A stretch of 64,000 nucleotides of DNA, taken from positions 744,001 through 808,000 of the forward strand of contig KN832876.1 of the NCBI GenBank assembly GCA_000827325.1, written 5' to 3'. Under the pieces are notes generated by a model. It was given only the letters and a program-made list of their open reading frames with translations, did no database searches and had not been told where the DNA came from. Each line of letters begins with the position of its first letter. The stretch's first letter is position 1. This document shows positions 22,357 to 32,290 of this stretch, in pieces. This DNA comes from Oidiodendron maius Zn (taxonomy: Eukaryota > Ascomycota > Leotiomycetes > Myxotrichaceae). The position numbers were made by a program, and so were the translations under genes.

Positions 22357-23382
22357 TTAATTTGTCTGGATGACCTTTTCTACTATACCCTCCAAAAATC
22401 GAACTCGCCTCGCACTTTCGCTGGCCTTCGCCATCTCTCTTTCATCCTTCGTGCTACCACCTGCTCTTCTCCTCTCACTCCTCCTCTGTCTTGCTTCTCT
22501 CGCCTCCCTGTTTCGGTACTCCGCCATTTGTAGCCTGCGCTTCTCGGATCGTGCATACGCCATCGCTGGAGTGGGCCTGAATCCGATACCATTTATGCCC
22601 TCTCCGTCATCATCAGGGTCGTCAGGGTTATGGCCAGTAATCTCGTCATCGTGCCAGGTCAACGCCGCTCTATCAGGATCCACGATTCTCCTTTCTGTCT
22701 CGTCGATCTTGCTGTCAAGAGAAGCTTCCGCAGAGCCAACTAGGGGTGGAGTTCCCATTCGCTTCCATGTGATACGAGATTTAGAGTCAGACAGGCGATT
22801 GATACTCGGATATGCCCTCGCAAGACCTGTCTTTAACCTACCCTTAGGTGACCCTTTGAAGATCATCGGATCAAGGGCATTCCGGAGGGCGGCATCCCCA
22901 GCTGTCTCCGTGACTGTCGCATCAACCCCCCGCTCGGGTTCAATTGCAACCTTAAAATCACGGCTGGGAGGATATTGTGCGATTTCTCTCTCCTTACCCA
23001 AGGTTATAGCTACGTCCTTATTTCCGTGAAATTTTAGCTTCTTTCGTGCCAAGCTCTCCTCTGCGGCTTCATCCTCTAAAGGAGAATTTGAGCACTCGAG
23101 GTCGAGGTTCGAGATTTCGGCTTCGTCTCCCAAGTTCATATCTTGAAAGTTATATGCAACTTTCGAGCGTGGACTTTCAATTCCAGTATCACTATCGGTA
23201 GATGGCTTTGCCAGGGGTCTGCATGGGATCTTGGTATGGAGACGTAGTTCTGGCGAAGATGTAGGAGGGGTTGGTGGGATACCATTGCGTTTCCGTTTTG
23301 GAGTAGAGCTGGATTGTTGAGAAGAGGGTGGTGGCGATGAAGAGGAAGAGCCGAACTCTGCTGAGGCGGATGTAGTTATCAT
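22357..23382 (-). CDS. conserved fungal protein of unknown function, probably nuclear
   Basis: A single exon of 341 residues starting at the only plausible ATG (23382). I do not recognise a named domain. The first 60 residues are Ser/Pro-rich with a basic TPKRKRNG cluster that could be a nuclear localisation signal. The C-terminal third looks most constrained: RAALTWHDDEITGHNPDDPDDDGEGINGIGF splits into an acidic run and a GxGINGIGF motif, followed by PTPAMAYARSEKRR and a long Arg/Glu helix (about residues 275-330). A second possible ordered block is LDPMIFKGSPKGRLKTGLA with SRITWKRMGTPPL. Disorder and basic-acidic patches suggest a scaffold or chromatin-associated factor, but this is only inference. 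It is convergent with cox20 and lies downstream of the serine hydrolase gene. Confidence 0.75.
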   Translation of the reverse strand: MITTSASAEFGSSSSSPPPSSQQSSSTPKRKRNGIPPTPPTSSPELRLHTKIPCRPLAKPSTDSDTGIESPRSKVAYNFQDMNLGDEAEISNLDLECSNSPLEDEAAEESLARKKLKFHGNKDVAITLGKEREIAQYPPSRDFKVAIEPERGVDATVTETAGDAALRNALDPMIFKGSPKGRLKTGLARAYPSINRLSDSKSRITWKRMGTPPLVGSAEASLDSKIDETERRIVDPDRAALTWHDDEITGHNPDDPDDDGEGINGIGFRPTPAMAYARSEKRRLQMAEYRNREAREARQRRSERRRAGGSTKDEREMAKASESARRVRFLEGIVEKVIQTN

Positions 23383-23920
23383 GATGAGAGAGACATTCAA
23401 ATGCTTGAGGCGCGAGATCTGAGCCTGCCAGCAGGTTGAATAGCGGTGCTAACTCCAAGATGAATTAACGACCGCAAGCGATAAAGTAAGAAGGGGGTGT
23501 GGTTTACTGCCACTGTAGAGACAATGCAAAGAAATGAAGTCTGATATCTCCCTCGGATTGGAGCTAGAGGGTGAATGCGGCATGTACCCGCAATAATGTA
23601 GAGAATAATGAAAGGGAAGAGCTTCGATAAGCTGATTGTGGGGTTGTAAAAGCGGCATTCCCGCACCGGGCAGTCACCTGGATTCCCCCACGTGATTGCC
23701 TCTAGCAGAGGACATTTGCGCGAATGGTGGATTTTTGCGACGTGCAACAAAACTCTGGAACTGCATCTCATTGGACCAGCTCCTTCTCTACCAGTACATT
23801 ATATCACAGGTTCTAACATCGTAATAGAATACGACAGAAGTGAGATTTAAGAGGTGTGCTAATCATATTGGCTATTCAGACGACATCAGGCAATACTAAA
23901 TTATCTTGAGTTCGGAGTCT
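23383..23920 (-). promoter_or_regulatory. 5' flank of the unknown nuclear-type gene
   Basis: The 538 bp between two minus-strand genes contain no gene. Overlapping minus-strand frames at 23397-23771 show no family signal and are probably leader sequence. Confidence 0.4.
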
Positions 23921-25314
23921 CTAAGGCGCAAGCTCTCCATTCACAGCAATCTCAATTCCCGCCCAGAGGCCAATCACATTCATGTCTCCAAAGGGAAATA
24001 TCTGAGATGTTACCATTCCTGCAATCCCCTTCTGTCTATCACACCACCAGAAACAATTGGACAAACCGGCCCAGTATGCGGATCCGGCTGACCGTCCCGT
24101 AGCGGAACCCGTGAGCATGAAGGAGAGACCAAAGCCTTGCTGTTCACCATCGTGGGCAGGGTGGAGATCCGGGATAGGATTCGTCATCCATTTCTTAGAG
24201 GCAGGGATAATCTGGCGGGCGAAATCGGGAAGATGAGGTATCTGATTCCTGAACATCTCATCGACAGTCCGCTTCTGCAAGAGCTGGGCTCCAGTTTTTG
24301 GCGATATTCCATCATTTAACAATACTGCTAGGATCTCTATATATTACTGTTAGCGTGTGGAAAGCTAAAATGGTAGGTTATGCTTACGGCAGTATTCCCG
24401 TGGGTTGGCAAAGCACCCTGCTCCGCCGCTGTTGAGACATATCTTCTTCTCTGCTTCACTGGTAACAATCAGGGGCCGACGATTGACGTGATCATATGGA
24501 GAAAGCGTGCCATCGGCGTTTCGGAACTGGAAGTGCGCCAAATTGGCTTTCATAGATTCTGTCGGGAACATTGAGATATTCTCAAGACCGAGTGGCTCGA
24601 AGATATGCATTTGCATATAGTCATTCAGCGACATTCCAGTAACGCGCTCGAGGAGGATGCCCGCCCAATCAACCCCAACCTACAAAGAATATTAGCATGC
24701 AGGTGCTCGTGAGTTTCTAAGGATGACTCTTACGCCATACTCCCACCTCTCCCCTGGCTGGTGCAAGAGGGGCTGCGTGATATCATAAATATGTCCAGAA
24801 AACTCGTCGTACGAAATAGGCTTGCTATAATCTCGGATCTTAGTATTGAAGAAGGTATATCCAAACCCAGCTAATATTCATCAGCAAGAATTCCATATCA
24901 TGTATACCTTTAGAGCTACTAACATGTATGGGTAAGCAGCATCCTCAGTGTGATACCCCTTTTCTTGTCTACCAATGTTCCGTCATCCTCTAAGACCTTG
25001 ACAGCTTTAAGCTCAGGACAGTGCTTTTCAACAAATTCTGGGTCATCCAAGGTCAATTTTCCTTGCTCGACAAGTTGCATGCATGCCAAACCACAGATCA
25101 TCTTAGTGCAGGATGCAATCCAGTAAATGCTGTCGAGAGTCATAGGTTCCTTGCTCTCTACACCACGCTTCCCGCCTGCGTGTGCAAATAGTTCACCACC
25201 ATCTTTTCCTACTACAACGACGGTGGTGCCGGAAATTCCTTTCTCGCCATCTGCACACGCCGTATCTACATCCTGCCGAAGGCTCTGAACTGTAGCGGCA
25301 GAAAGTCTCGACAT
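23921..25314 (-). CDS. LovD-like serine hydrolase (class C beta-lactamase / EstB family)
   Basis: Four exons on the complement (25314-24924, 24870-24734, 24679-24388, 24336-23921) encode 411 residues. The nucleophile motif S-x-x-K is at residues 68-71 (SCTK) in the IYWIASCTKMICG context, and the second catalytic residue is the tyrosine of WEYGVGVDWAG at about residue 175. The LTHTSGFGYTF motif and the late GFGLSFMLT and WAGLSNCFWW segments are also family features. Relatives hydrolyse esters or move acyl groups (LovD in lovastatin synthesis, bacterial EstB). No biosynthetic genes lie nearby, so a stand-alone esterase or transesterase is more likely than a cluster enzyme. There is no signal peptide, so it is probably cytosolic. 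The start at 25314 is the first ATG of the frame; introns of 51-54 nt all have GT-AG borders. Confidence 0.88.
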
Positions 25315-27897
25315 GGCAGTAGCACTCTCAAGAAGTAATGCGTTTTGGTCAAGCACACTTGCCAAGATTGACGACTCGACAACGTATAATGTACAAAGCG
25401 CCCACAAGATCTGCGAGTTATCGCATATTTTAAAGGAATAGTTATTTAAATATTACGTGCCAATTATTTGGCCGACGGTCCTGGCGTCCATATCGTAACC
25501 CCACCTTAACCGCGGGTCATACAACCTCGGACCTGTGTTTTTGATGTGGTCCCCCCCAGTCAAAAGAATTATCTATCGACTTTGATATTGATGGTAAACT
25601 ATACCACATTAATTTGGCAGGCATAAGTAGGTTCCCGTTTGAGAAAGAAGATCAATATTTCGGAATACTTAATTTTATTACTGTCCTACAAAACCACTCT
25701 AGGCAATGCCCACAGCAAATATTTACGACACAAGACCTACAAATCACGTGAATTCTGACTCGGTGGAAATGACACGTACTACCAGCTCTCAGAACTTAAA
25801 ACGTAACGATTATCACGAAGCCAAATTTTACATTATACGCTAACGTATGCAAAATATCTACGGCCGTATAATTTATCATGACTTTGAAGCTTGACCCTTT
25901 CCGCTCGGCGAGATAATGCGTTACCGTGCCGTTCATCTAGATGTGCTTCAATATGCAAGAGCAAGAACGAAACCCCTCCCCAAATGCAGCATTTAAATAG
26001 AATTTTGAGTTGCCTTGAATCCACCGGATTTAATTAGAAATCTCTTCGGGAACTATAACGCAAATGATGCAAAGTCAGCCTCGCTTAGGCCCCTTAATTT
26101 CTTAACACTCAGAGCCTCTAAACCCTCACACGCCAGAGATAGCTGTGGCGACGAAAGTCGCCGGTTTTGTATTTTCTACCCATATTGCGTTTAAATGAAA
26201 ACAAAACCATATTAAGGAGGCCAGGGCTTTTCTACCCTGATATCTAAGGCCATTACTTGAAGTTGTACCATATGAGCTGAGTTTGTGTCAAGAGTTCTCT
26301 ATACGTCCATTATCAGAGCTTATGGTACTTCTGCTAGATGGTATACTAATGAAGGACCGGAAGCATCCTTGGCAGCTTATCCTAAATTGTATCTACCTCG
26401 GATTCCACTATATTGGCGATAATATCCATTCTGAATCTCTTATGAAGTAGACGGATAGTACTCGGCCTAACCTAGTATAAAGATGGGCTGGATTATCATT
26501 GAGTCGCCAGTGAATAGGCTAGTTTATACTCCACCTACCTGCTGTAGTAGAGTCGCGCTAGCTACAAGCCCAACGTATAAAGCTTAGATTCGTGCCAGTA
26601 AAAGAGCCATTAAATTGCCATTGCAAAACCGATACTAGGGAGCAGAAGTGGTTAAATCGTAATTGCTTGCTTAGACTAATAATCAGGGTGCAAAGAGGCC
26701 CGCGGCGATGACAAAGCAGCCACTCTCTAGCTAAGCACATCACACCCCACTACATTATATTAACGGATAAAGGTGCGTAATATATTAGATATATAGGAGG
26801 TTCCTAATAAGAACAACGTTCTAGGACTTCTAGCTATAGTATACCAAGGAACCCTATACCTTCGTACTATCCTATGCATTATTACTAAGCTTGTGACTCT
26901 ACGCAAAAAGAAGTAGACCATCTGGTGCTCTCTCCTGGCTACTCAACTACTACTTTATACCTATTTCTAGGCTCTAAATCTATGGTCTGCATACGACACT
27001 TCTAAGCTATCGCGCGAAGAGAGAGGAGAGCCAGTAAAAGCCATTATAGAGGATGTTAATTACCGATTATCTATTAGAACATAGCACATTAGATCAACTA
27101 GCCTTAATCTATAGAGTCGGTGTAATCATAACTCTAAGTAGGATACTCCTACTAGTCTTGGGACCATAATAGCGGCTCGCGGCCGAATTGGGCAACTGGG
27201 GGGCAGTCGAATAGAGCTGCCGAGGAATCTCTGCTTTCTCCGCATCACAAATCCACTCTGTATGCATCCGTAGTATGATGTATCATATGGAAATGCTCCC
27301 CTTCGATACGCGCAAGATAATTACGGGCAGGCAATAAGCAGTAAGGATATGTGGAATAGAGTTGAAGCATCTTAGGATAGGAGAGGAAAGACCTCGACGG
27401 AAGCGAGCCAATCAGACGAGAGCGCGTTGGGGTTTTGTTGCATGTCGCATATCTTTACGGACATGGTGTTTTACGGACCGTTACGGGCCCGTAACGACGT
27501 GATTGACAGATGATCTTTACGGACCTTCATTCTAAAACCCAGTTAAGCCCGGCCGTATGGGAGAGCTACATTCCAGATAAACTGTATGCGGAAACGGGTT
27601 GACCAAACTGATATGTTTGCTATTTTTCCGGCTCAGGAGAACAGTTGCTGGAATAATTTACTCTTTCAACTTATCCTCTCTCCTTGGTTAGAGATGTTTG
27701 GATGGGCCAGGGGAAGACGGATATATTGGGTCATATTGCATAGTGGGGCTGCCCCTCAAGCGTAACGAACATCAGGCTGAATCTTCTGCCCCACCATACA
27801 TACTTAAGACAAACAAGGCGGCATCTTCCTCCTTACCTCCATCTGTTCTCCTCTACACTCTTCTTGCCCAATACTTGTCAGACAGAGCTCTGAGACC
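25315..27897. other. AT-rich gene desert, probably decayed repeat DNA
   Basis: This 2.6 kb has no frame longer than about 60 codons that makes sense, although it lies between compact genes. From about 25,440 to 27,200 the sequence is rich in TA, TAG and CTA steps and in short stop-dense stretches, as expected of repeat DNA eroded by repeat-induced point mutation (C to T, mainly at CpA). I could not assign an element family, and see no terminal repeats or target duplication. From about 27,200 the composition returns to normal, and a cluster of TTACGG motifs appears in what is probably the promoter of the aldose epimerase gene. Confidence 0.5.
27454..27525. promoter_or_regulatory. TTACGG motif cluster with GTTACGGGCCCGTAAC palindrome
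   Basis: TTTACGGA occurs at 27454, TTTACGGACC at 27470 and 27516, and the perfect 16-bp palindrome GTTACGGGCCCGTAAC at 27480-27495 contributes one more copy on each strand. The cluster is 370-445 bp upstream of the epimerase start. The CGG cores suggest a zinc-cluster (Zn2Cys6) regulator, whose sites are typically CGG triplets, but no factor is identified. Confidence 0.45.
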
Positions 27898-29033
27898 ATG
27901 GCCTCTTCCGCATTTACCTTTCTGCCGACTGGCGCCATTATCCAATCTTTCATTGTCGGCAAGACCAATATCGTGCAAGGCTTCCCATCCGAGTCCCAAT
28001 ACCCCATTTACAACAGCCCGTACTTCGGCGAGACTATCGGGCGTGTCGCCAACCGTATTGATCGAGGGATTATCCATTCTTTGAATGGGAAGTCCTACTC
28101 TTTGGCTGTGAACGATGCTCCGAATGCACTGCATGGCGGGCCTAAGGGCTGGTCGAAGAAAGTCTGGGATGGCCCTGAACCGGTTGGCATAAGAACAATA
28201 GAAGGTCTGGAAGGCAAACTGGAAGGGGGCGAGAGCGTGAGATTTTCGCTCAGGAGTGAGGATGGTGATGAAGGGTATCCGGGCACGGTATTTACTACCG
28301 TGGTCTATACAACTGGGACGCAGAAGACCGCAGAGGGGAAGGAGGTCCGAGTTTTGGCCATGGAGTATGAAGTACAGTTGGTCGGCGATGAGGTCGAGGA
28401 GACCGTCGTCAATGTCACCAACCACTCGTATGCTCATTTTTTCCGCTTCTTGACATCCCAGTTTTCGTCACCTTGTTAAGAAATTAGAAACTGACCTAGT
28501 TGGAAAGTTATTTTAACCTCTCCAGCGCCCCAACGATCGCCGGCACCGAGGTTGCCCTCACGACCAATTCCTATCTAATCCTTAGCGATTCCGGAATCCC
28601 TACTTCCGTCCAGCCTTCAACTTTCGCCAGCATCACTCCGAATAAGACCTTCATATTAGGCCCGAAAGAGCCCGATATCGATGACTGCTTCATTATCAAT
28701 CCGTCTGAACCCACTGTTCCTCTCGACACGCGCTCATCTCCGCTCGAAAAATTAGTCTCGGCCTATCATCCAGACACGAAGATCCACCTCGAGGTCTTGA
28801 GCACGGAACCGGCCTTTCAATTTTACACGGGCAAGTTTATCGACGTTCCGGAGATCAAAGGCCCGGATGGTACGGTTGAAATCCCGGCAAGAGGAGCGAG
28901 AAGTGGCTTTTGTGTAGAGCCAAGCCGTTATGTCAACGCGATCAATGTTCCCGAGTGGAGGAATCAAGTCGTGTTGAAGAAGGGACAGGTTTACGGGGCC
29001 CGCATTGTGTATAGAGGGTGGGATGATGCGTAA
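27898..29033 (+). CDS. aldose 1-epimerase (galactose mutarotase family)
   Basis: Two exons (27898-28427, 28508-29033) encode 351 residues. Mutarotase landmarks are all present: GETIGRVANRI near the N terminus, NALHGGPKGW with the first catalytic-site His, TNHSYFNLS with the catalytic His (split by the intron), and GARSGFCVEPSRYVNAIN with the catalytic Glu near the end. The enzyme interconverts alpha and beta anomers of hexoses; fungal members may act on galactose, glucose or related sugars. There is no signal peptide, so it is cytosolic. The 80-nt intron has a GTATGC donor and an AAAG acceptor, with CTGAC as branch site 10-15 nt before it. The ATG sits in ACCATGG, a strong start context. Neighbours do not indicate a specific sugar pathway. 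Confidence 0.92.
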
Positions 29034-30173
29034 AATGATAGAATGACATTCTGGAGAGGATGGGAGAAAACAAGGGCGTAGAAAGGAGCGGATTTATACT
29101 GTATCCGTACTAGATGTGACGTGAAATCCGTACTCCAAGTCTCTGACATTCCCTTTCTTAAAAGACTAGATTAAGGTGTAAATTTTGAAAAATGAGGGAC
29201 AGAAGATAAGTACGTTAGGCCAGCATTAGACAAAACTATCAAAAAACATCTTTTGCTTGTCGCATTGCAAGTGTCTCGATTTGGCACGATACTATCACGT
29301 GATTATGTTTCGTGATGTGTTCTATGTCAGCCAAGATCCTGTCCAAGGTTTGCGGCCCGGAAGAAGCAAGGAGCTGCTTAGGAGGATTATAATACTACCA
29401 GAGAGTTGACGTAGGCAAACAGACCAGCAGTGGACTCGCCTGTGATAGAAACCCAAATGCAGCAGCGGGAGGGGCGGGAGAGGCGGGCGGCTGAAGCAGC
29501 TGATGATGGCTGACTGCGATATGCAACAAAAGCAGACAAATGTGCGATGTGCAACAGGTCGTGTGCCTAGGACCGGAACGGCTAGCGGATCTGCTTGTGT
29601 GACCATTAAGGCCAAAGAGATCACATGATCCCGTGTCCAATCACGTTGGGCCGGTGGCTGGTGGATGGCTGACGGGAGTTGGGGTATCTTTGCCTAGGTA
29701 TATGTGCACGGGGTGGCCATCCAGTCCTCCGTAGCCACTGTCAGACAGCCTCGGCACCCGCGTCGCCGTATCACCGGGGAACTCTCACCTGGAAAACTGA
29801 TGTGTGGAGCGTCATCGCGGGGCGTCACATGTGAAATGGCCGGTCCGATAGACGTTGGGGGGGCTCCAGCCAATGGTCGCCCGGAAAATGGTCAAATGGG
29901 GTTATTCCGGGGACGGCCCTAGGCTCAGCCTGGCCTGGTCCGTCTACACATGTGAATGCCTCGTCCTCGACAACACCGAGATGGAACAAATTATCTCGGC
30001 CTGAGATCCTTTATTAATCTTCAGCTGCTACCGACGCTCCGCCGTTCCTCTCTCCTCCCCCTTTGATCACTTGCTCTGCCCAAAAACACCCTTCTGTATC
30101 TCTGTCCTCTTCTTTGTTTCCTTTTGTCTTTAGAGATCTTGATTACGATACTAGTGATTCCCCATCTTGCATC
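29034..30173. promoter_or_regulatory. promoter region of the cytochrome b5-acyl-CoA dehydrogenase gene
   Basis: No gene is supported in this 1.1 kb. The downstream half is GC-rich with CCAAT boxes near 29638 (TCCAATCACG) and 29870 (GCCAATGG), one CCTCGG at 29749-29754 (the core bound by FarA/FarB fatty-acid regulators in Aspergillus), and pyrimidine-rich sequence before the start. One CCTCGG is not more than chance predicts. Frames at 29322-29640 and 29704-29922 look random. Confidence 0.45.
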
Positions 30174-31980
30174 ATGTCAAAAACCTTCACCACCAGCGAC
30201 GTCGAGTCGCATAATAAGCCCAATGACCTGTACATCATTGTCGACGAGGATGTCTACGACCTGACAAAGTTCCAGGACGAGCACCCAGGTATGTCCCTCA
30301 GCACTTCCCTCTGCCCGCCTTTGTTCCGGATAAAAAAATTGACGTCACTTTCCCTACCAGGTGGAAAGAAGATCCTCTCCCGTGTTGCGGGCAAGGACGC
30401 CAGCAAACAGTTCTGGAAGTATCACAACGAAGGCATCCTCAAGAAGTACAAGGCCAAGCTCCATGTCGGCTCTCTCAACACCAAGAAGGCCGCGGCACCT
30501 CCCACACCGCCTGCCACGCCGCCCGCGCCAAAGGCCACACCTTCTCCAGCAGCCGCACCTGTCGGACAGGAGCAGGAGGAGCCATTAGAGCCTTTTGGCG
30601 ACCTGGTCCCATTTGCTGATCCTGTCTGGTACCAAGGCGTAAGACTCTCTAATCTTTCCCCTCAATTCATCGCTAATAGCTCATAATAGTACCACTCTCC
30701 CCACCACAACGAGACCCATGCTGCTCTCCGAAATGAGGTGCGTGCCTGGGTTGAGTCTGACATTGAGCCCTACGTCGGTGAGTGGGATGAGGCCAAGAAG
30801 GTGCCGGACGAGATCTACAAGCAAATGGGCACAAGGGGATATCTAGCAGGATTGTTGGGGATGCACTACCAGTCGCAATATACTGAAAATCGTGTCGCCT
30901 CTGTGCCCCCCGAGAAGTGGGATCTCTTCCACGAGATGCTGCTCACCGATGAGCTCTCACGCGCGGGATCTGGTGGTTTCGTCTGGAACGTCATCGGTGG
31001 CTTTGGTATTGGCTGCCCTCCTCTCGTGAAGTTCGGACAAAAGTCTCTGGTGGACAGGATATTACCAGGCATCTTGAACGGCGACAAGCGGATCTGCTTG
31101 GCCATCACGGAGCCAGATGCCGGCAGTGACGTGGCTAACCTCACCTGCGAGGCTAAACTGAGCGAGGACGGCAAGCACTACATTGTGAATGGAGAGAAGA
31201 AGTGGATCACCAACGGTGTCTGGTGCGACTACTTCACCACCGCCGTGCGAACTGGCAAGGATGGCATGAACGGAATCAGCGTTCTGCTTATTGAGCGATC
31301 TGCTGGAGGCGTGAGCACGCGGAGAATGGACTGCCAGGGCGTGTGGTCGTCTGGAACGACGTACATTACTTTCGAGGATGTGAAGGTGCCCGTCGAGAAC
31401 TTGATTGGCAAGGAGAACCAGGGCTTCAAAGGCATGTTATCATCCTAATCCTGATCTTTGAAGGCTTAAATCTAACTCATGTATAGTCATCATGACCAAC
31501 TTCAACCACGAGCGTATCGGCATAGTTATTCAGTGCGTACGCTTCTCACGCGTCTGCTACGAGGAGTGTGTGAAGTACGCTCACAAGCGCAAGACCTTCG
31601 GCCAGAGTCTTATCAAACATCCCGTCATCCGCTTGAAGCTGGCGCATATGGCGCGCCAGATCGAGGCCTCGTACTCCTGGCTTGAGGCGATCATTTACCA
31701 ATGTGGGAAGATGGGCGAGACAGAGGCCATGTTCCGCCTCGGTGGCGCGATTGCCAGTCTTAAGGCCCAGTCCACTGTGACATTCGAGTTCTGCGCGCGC
31801 GAAGCAAGTCAGATCTTTGGTGGCCTGAGTTACTCTCGAGGCGGCCAGGGTGGCAAGATTGAGAGATTGTACCGAGATGTCAGGGCATATGCCATTCCCG
31901 GTGGCTCGGAGGAGATCATGCTTGATCTGAGTATCCGGCAGAGTCTGAAGGTAAACCAGATGATGGGCATGAAGCTGTAG
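30174..31980 (+). CDS. cytochrome b5-acyl-CoA dehydrogenase fusion
   Basis: Four exons (30174-30288, 30361-30638, 30690-31431, 31487-31980) encode 542 residues. Residues 1-85 are a cytochrome b5 domain: the first haem His is in DEHPGGKKIL and the second in FWKYHNEGIL. A Pro/Ala linker (about 100-120) leads to an acyl-CoA dehydrogenase of normal size: ITEPDAGSDVANL (flavin and substrate contacts), GEKKWITNGVWCD, RKTFGQSLIKHPVIRLKLA, and YAIPGGSEEIMLDL with the expected catalytic Glu. The enzyme should introduce an alpha-beta double bond into an acyl-CoA using FAD; the attached b5 may pass electrons on in place of ETF, but this is inference. The third intron has a GC donor (AAAG, then GCATGT) with a normal TATAG acceptor; a GT donor nearby breaks the frame. 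No presequence is obvious, so it may be peroxisomal or cytosolic. Confidence 0.92.
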
Positions 31981-32290
31981 AGGAGTACTGAGGGCGGACT
32001 TGGATACAAAGCATTGTGCGTATGAGAATGACGCCTACTGAAGCCGAGACTTCGTATGTATTATAAGAAAGAGAATTTCATTTTGTTGGCATTCAATTCA
32101 ATATAAGAAGATTCCCACCTAAGCCAAGTCTAAATTGTGCATGCGCCCTGCAGGCTTAATTCCCGTCTCCAATGATTAAAATTATTTGAATGTACCACTA
32201 CTTTCTTTTGACCATTCGGATCATATATCTCATCTAATCTCATCATAAATCATAATCTCGTTTAGAACAGCACTCTTCCCTCAATCTCCT
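31981..32290. terminator. convergent 3' flanks
   Basis: The 310 bp between two converging genes should hold both transcript ends. AATATAAG and similar AT-rich runs near 32100 could direct polyadenylation of the plus-strand gene. No gene is present. Confidence 0.4.

Noticed and set aside
27698-28084. 128-codon plus frame overlapping the start of the epimerase
   Set aside because: It is out of frame with the recognised epimerase and shows no family signal.
29749-29754. CCTCGG core, a FarA/FarB-type fatty-acid regulator site, upstream of the acyl-CoA dehydrogenase
   Set aside because: Only one copy is present in 1.1 kb, which chance predicts about half the time.
29322-29922. Frames of 60-100 codons in the promoter of the acyl-CoA dehydrogenase gene
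   Set aside because: They are GC-rich low-complexity sequence with no domain, on both strands.
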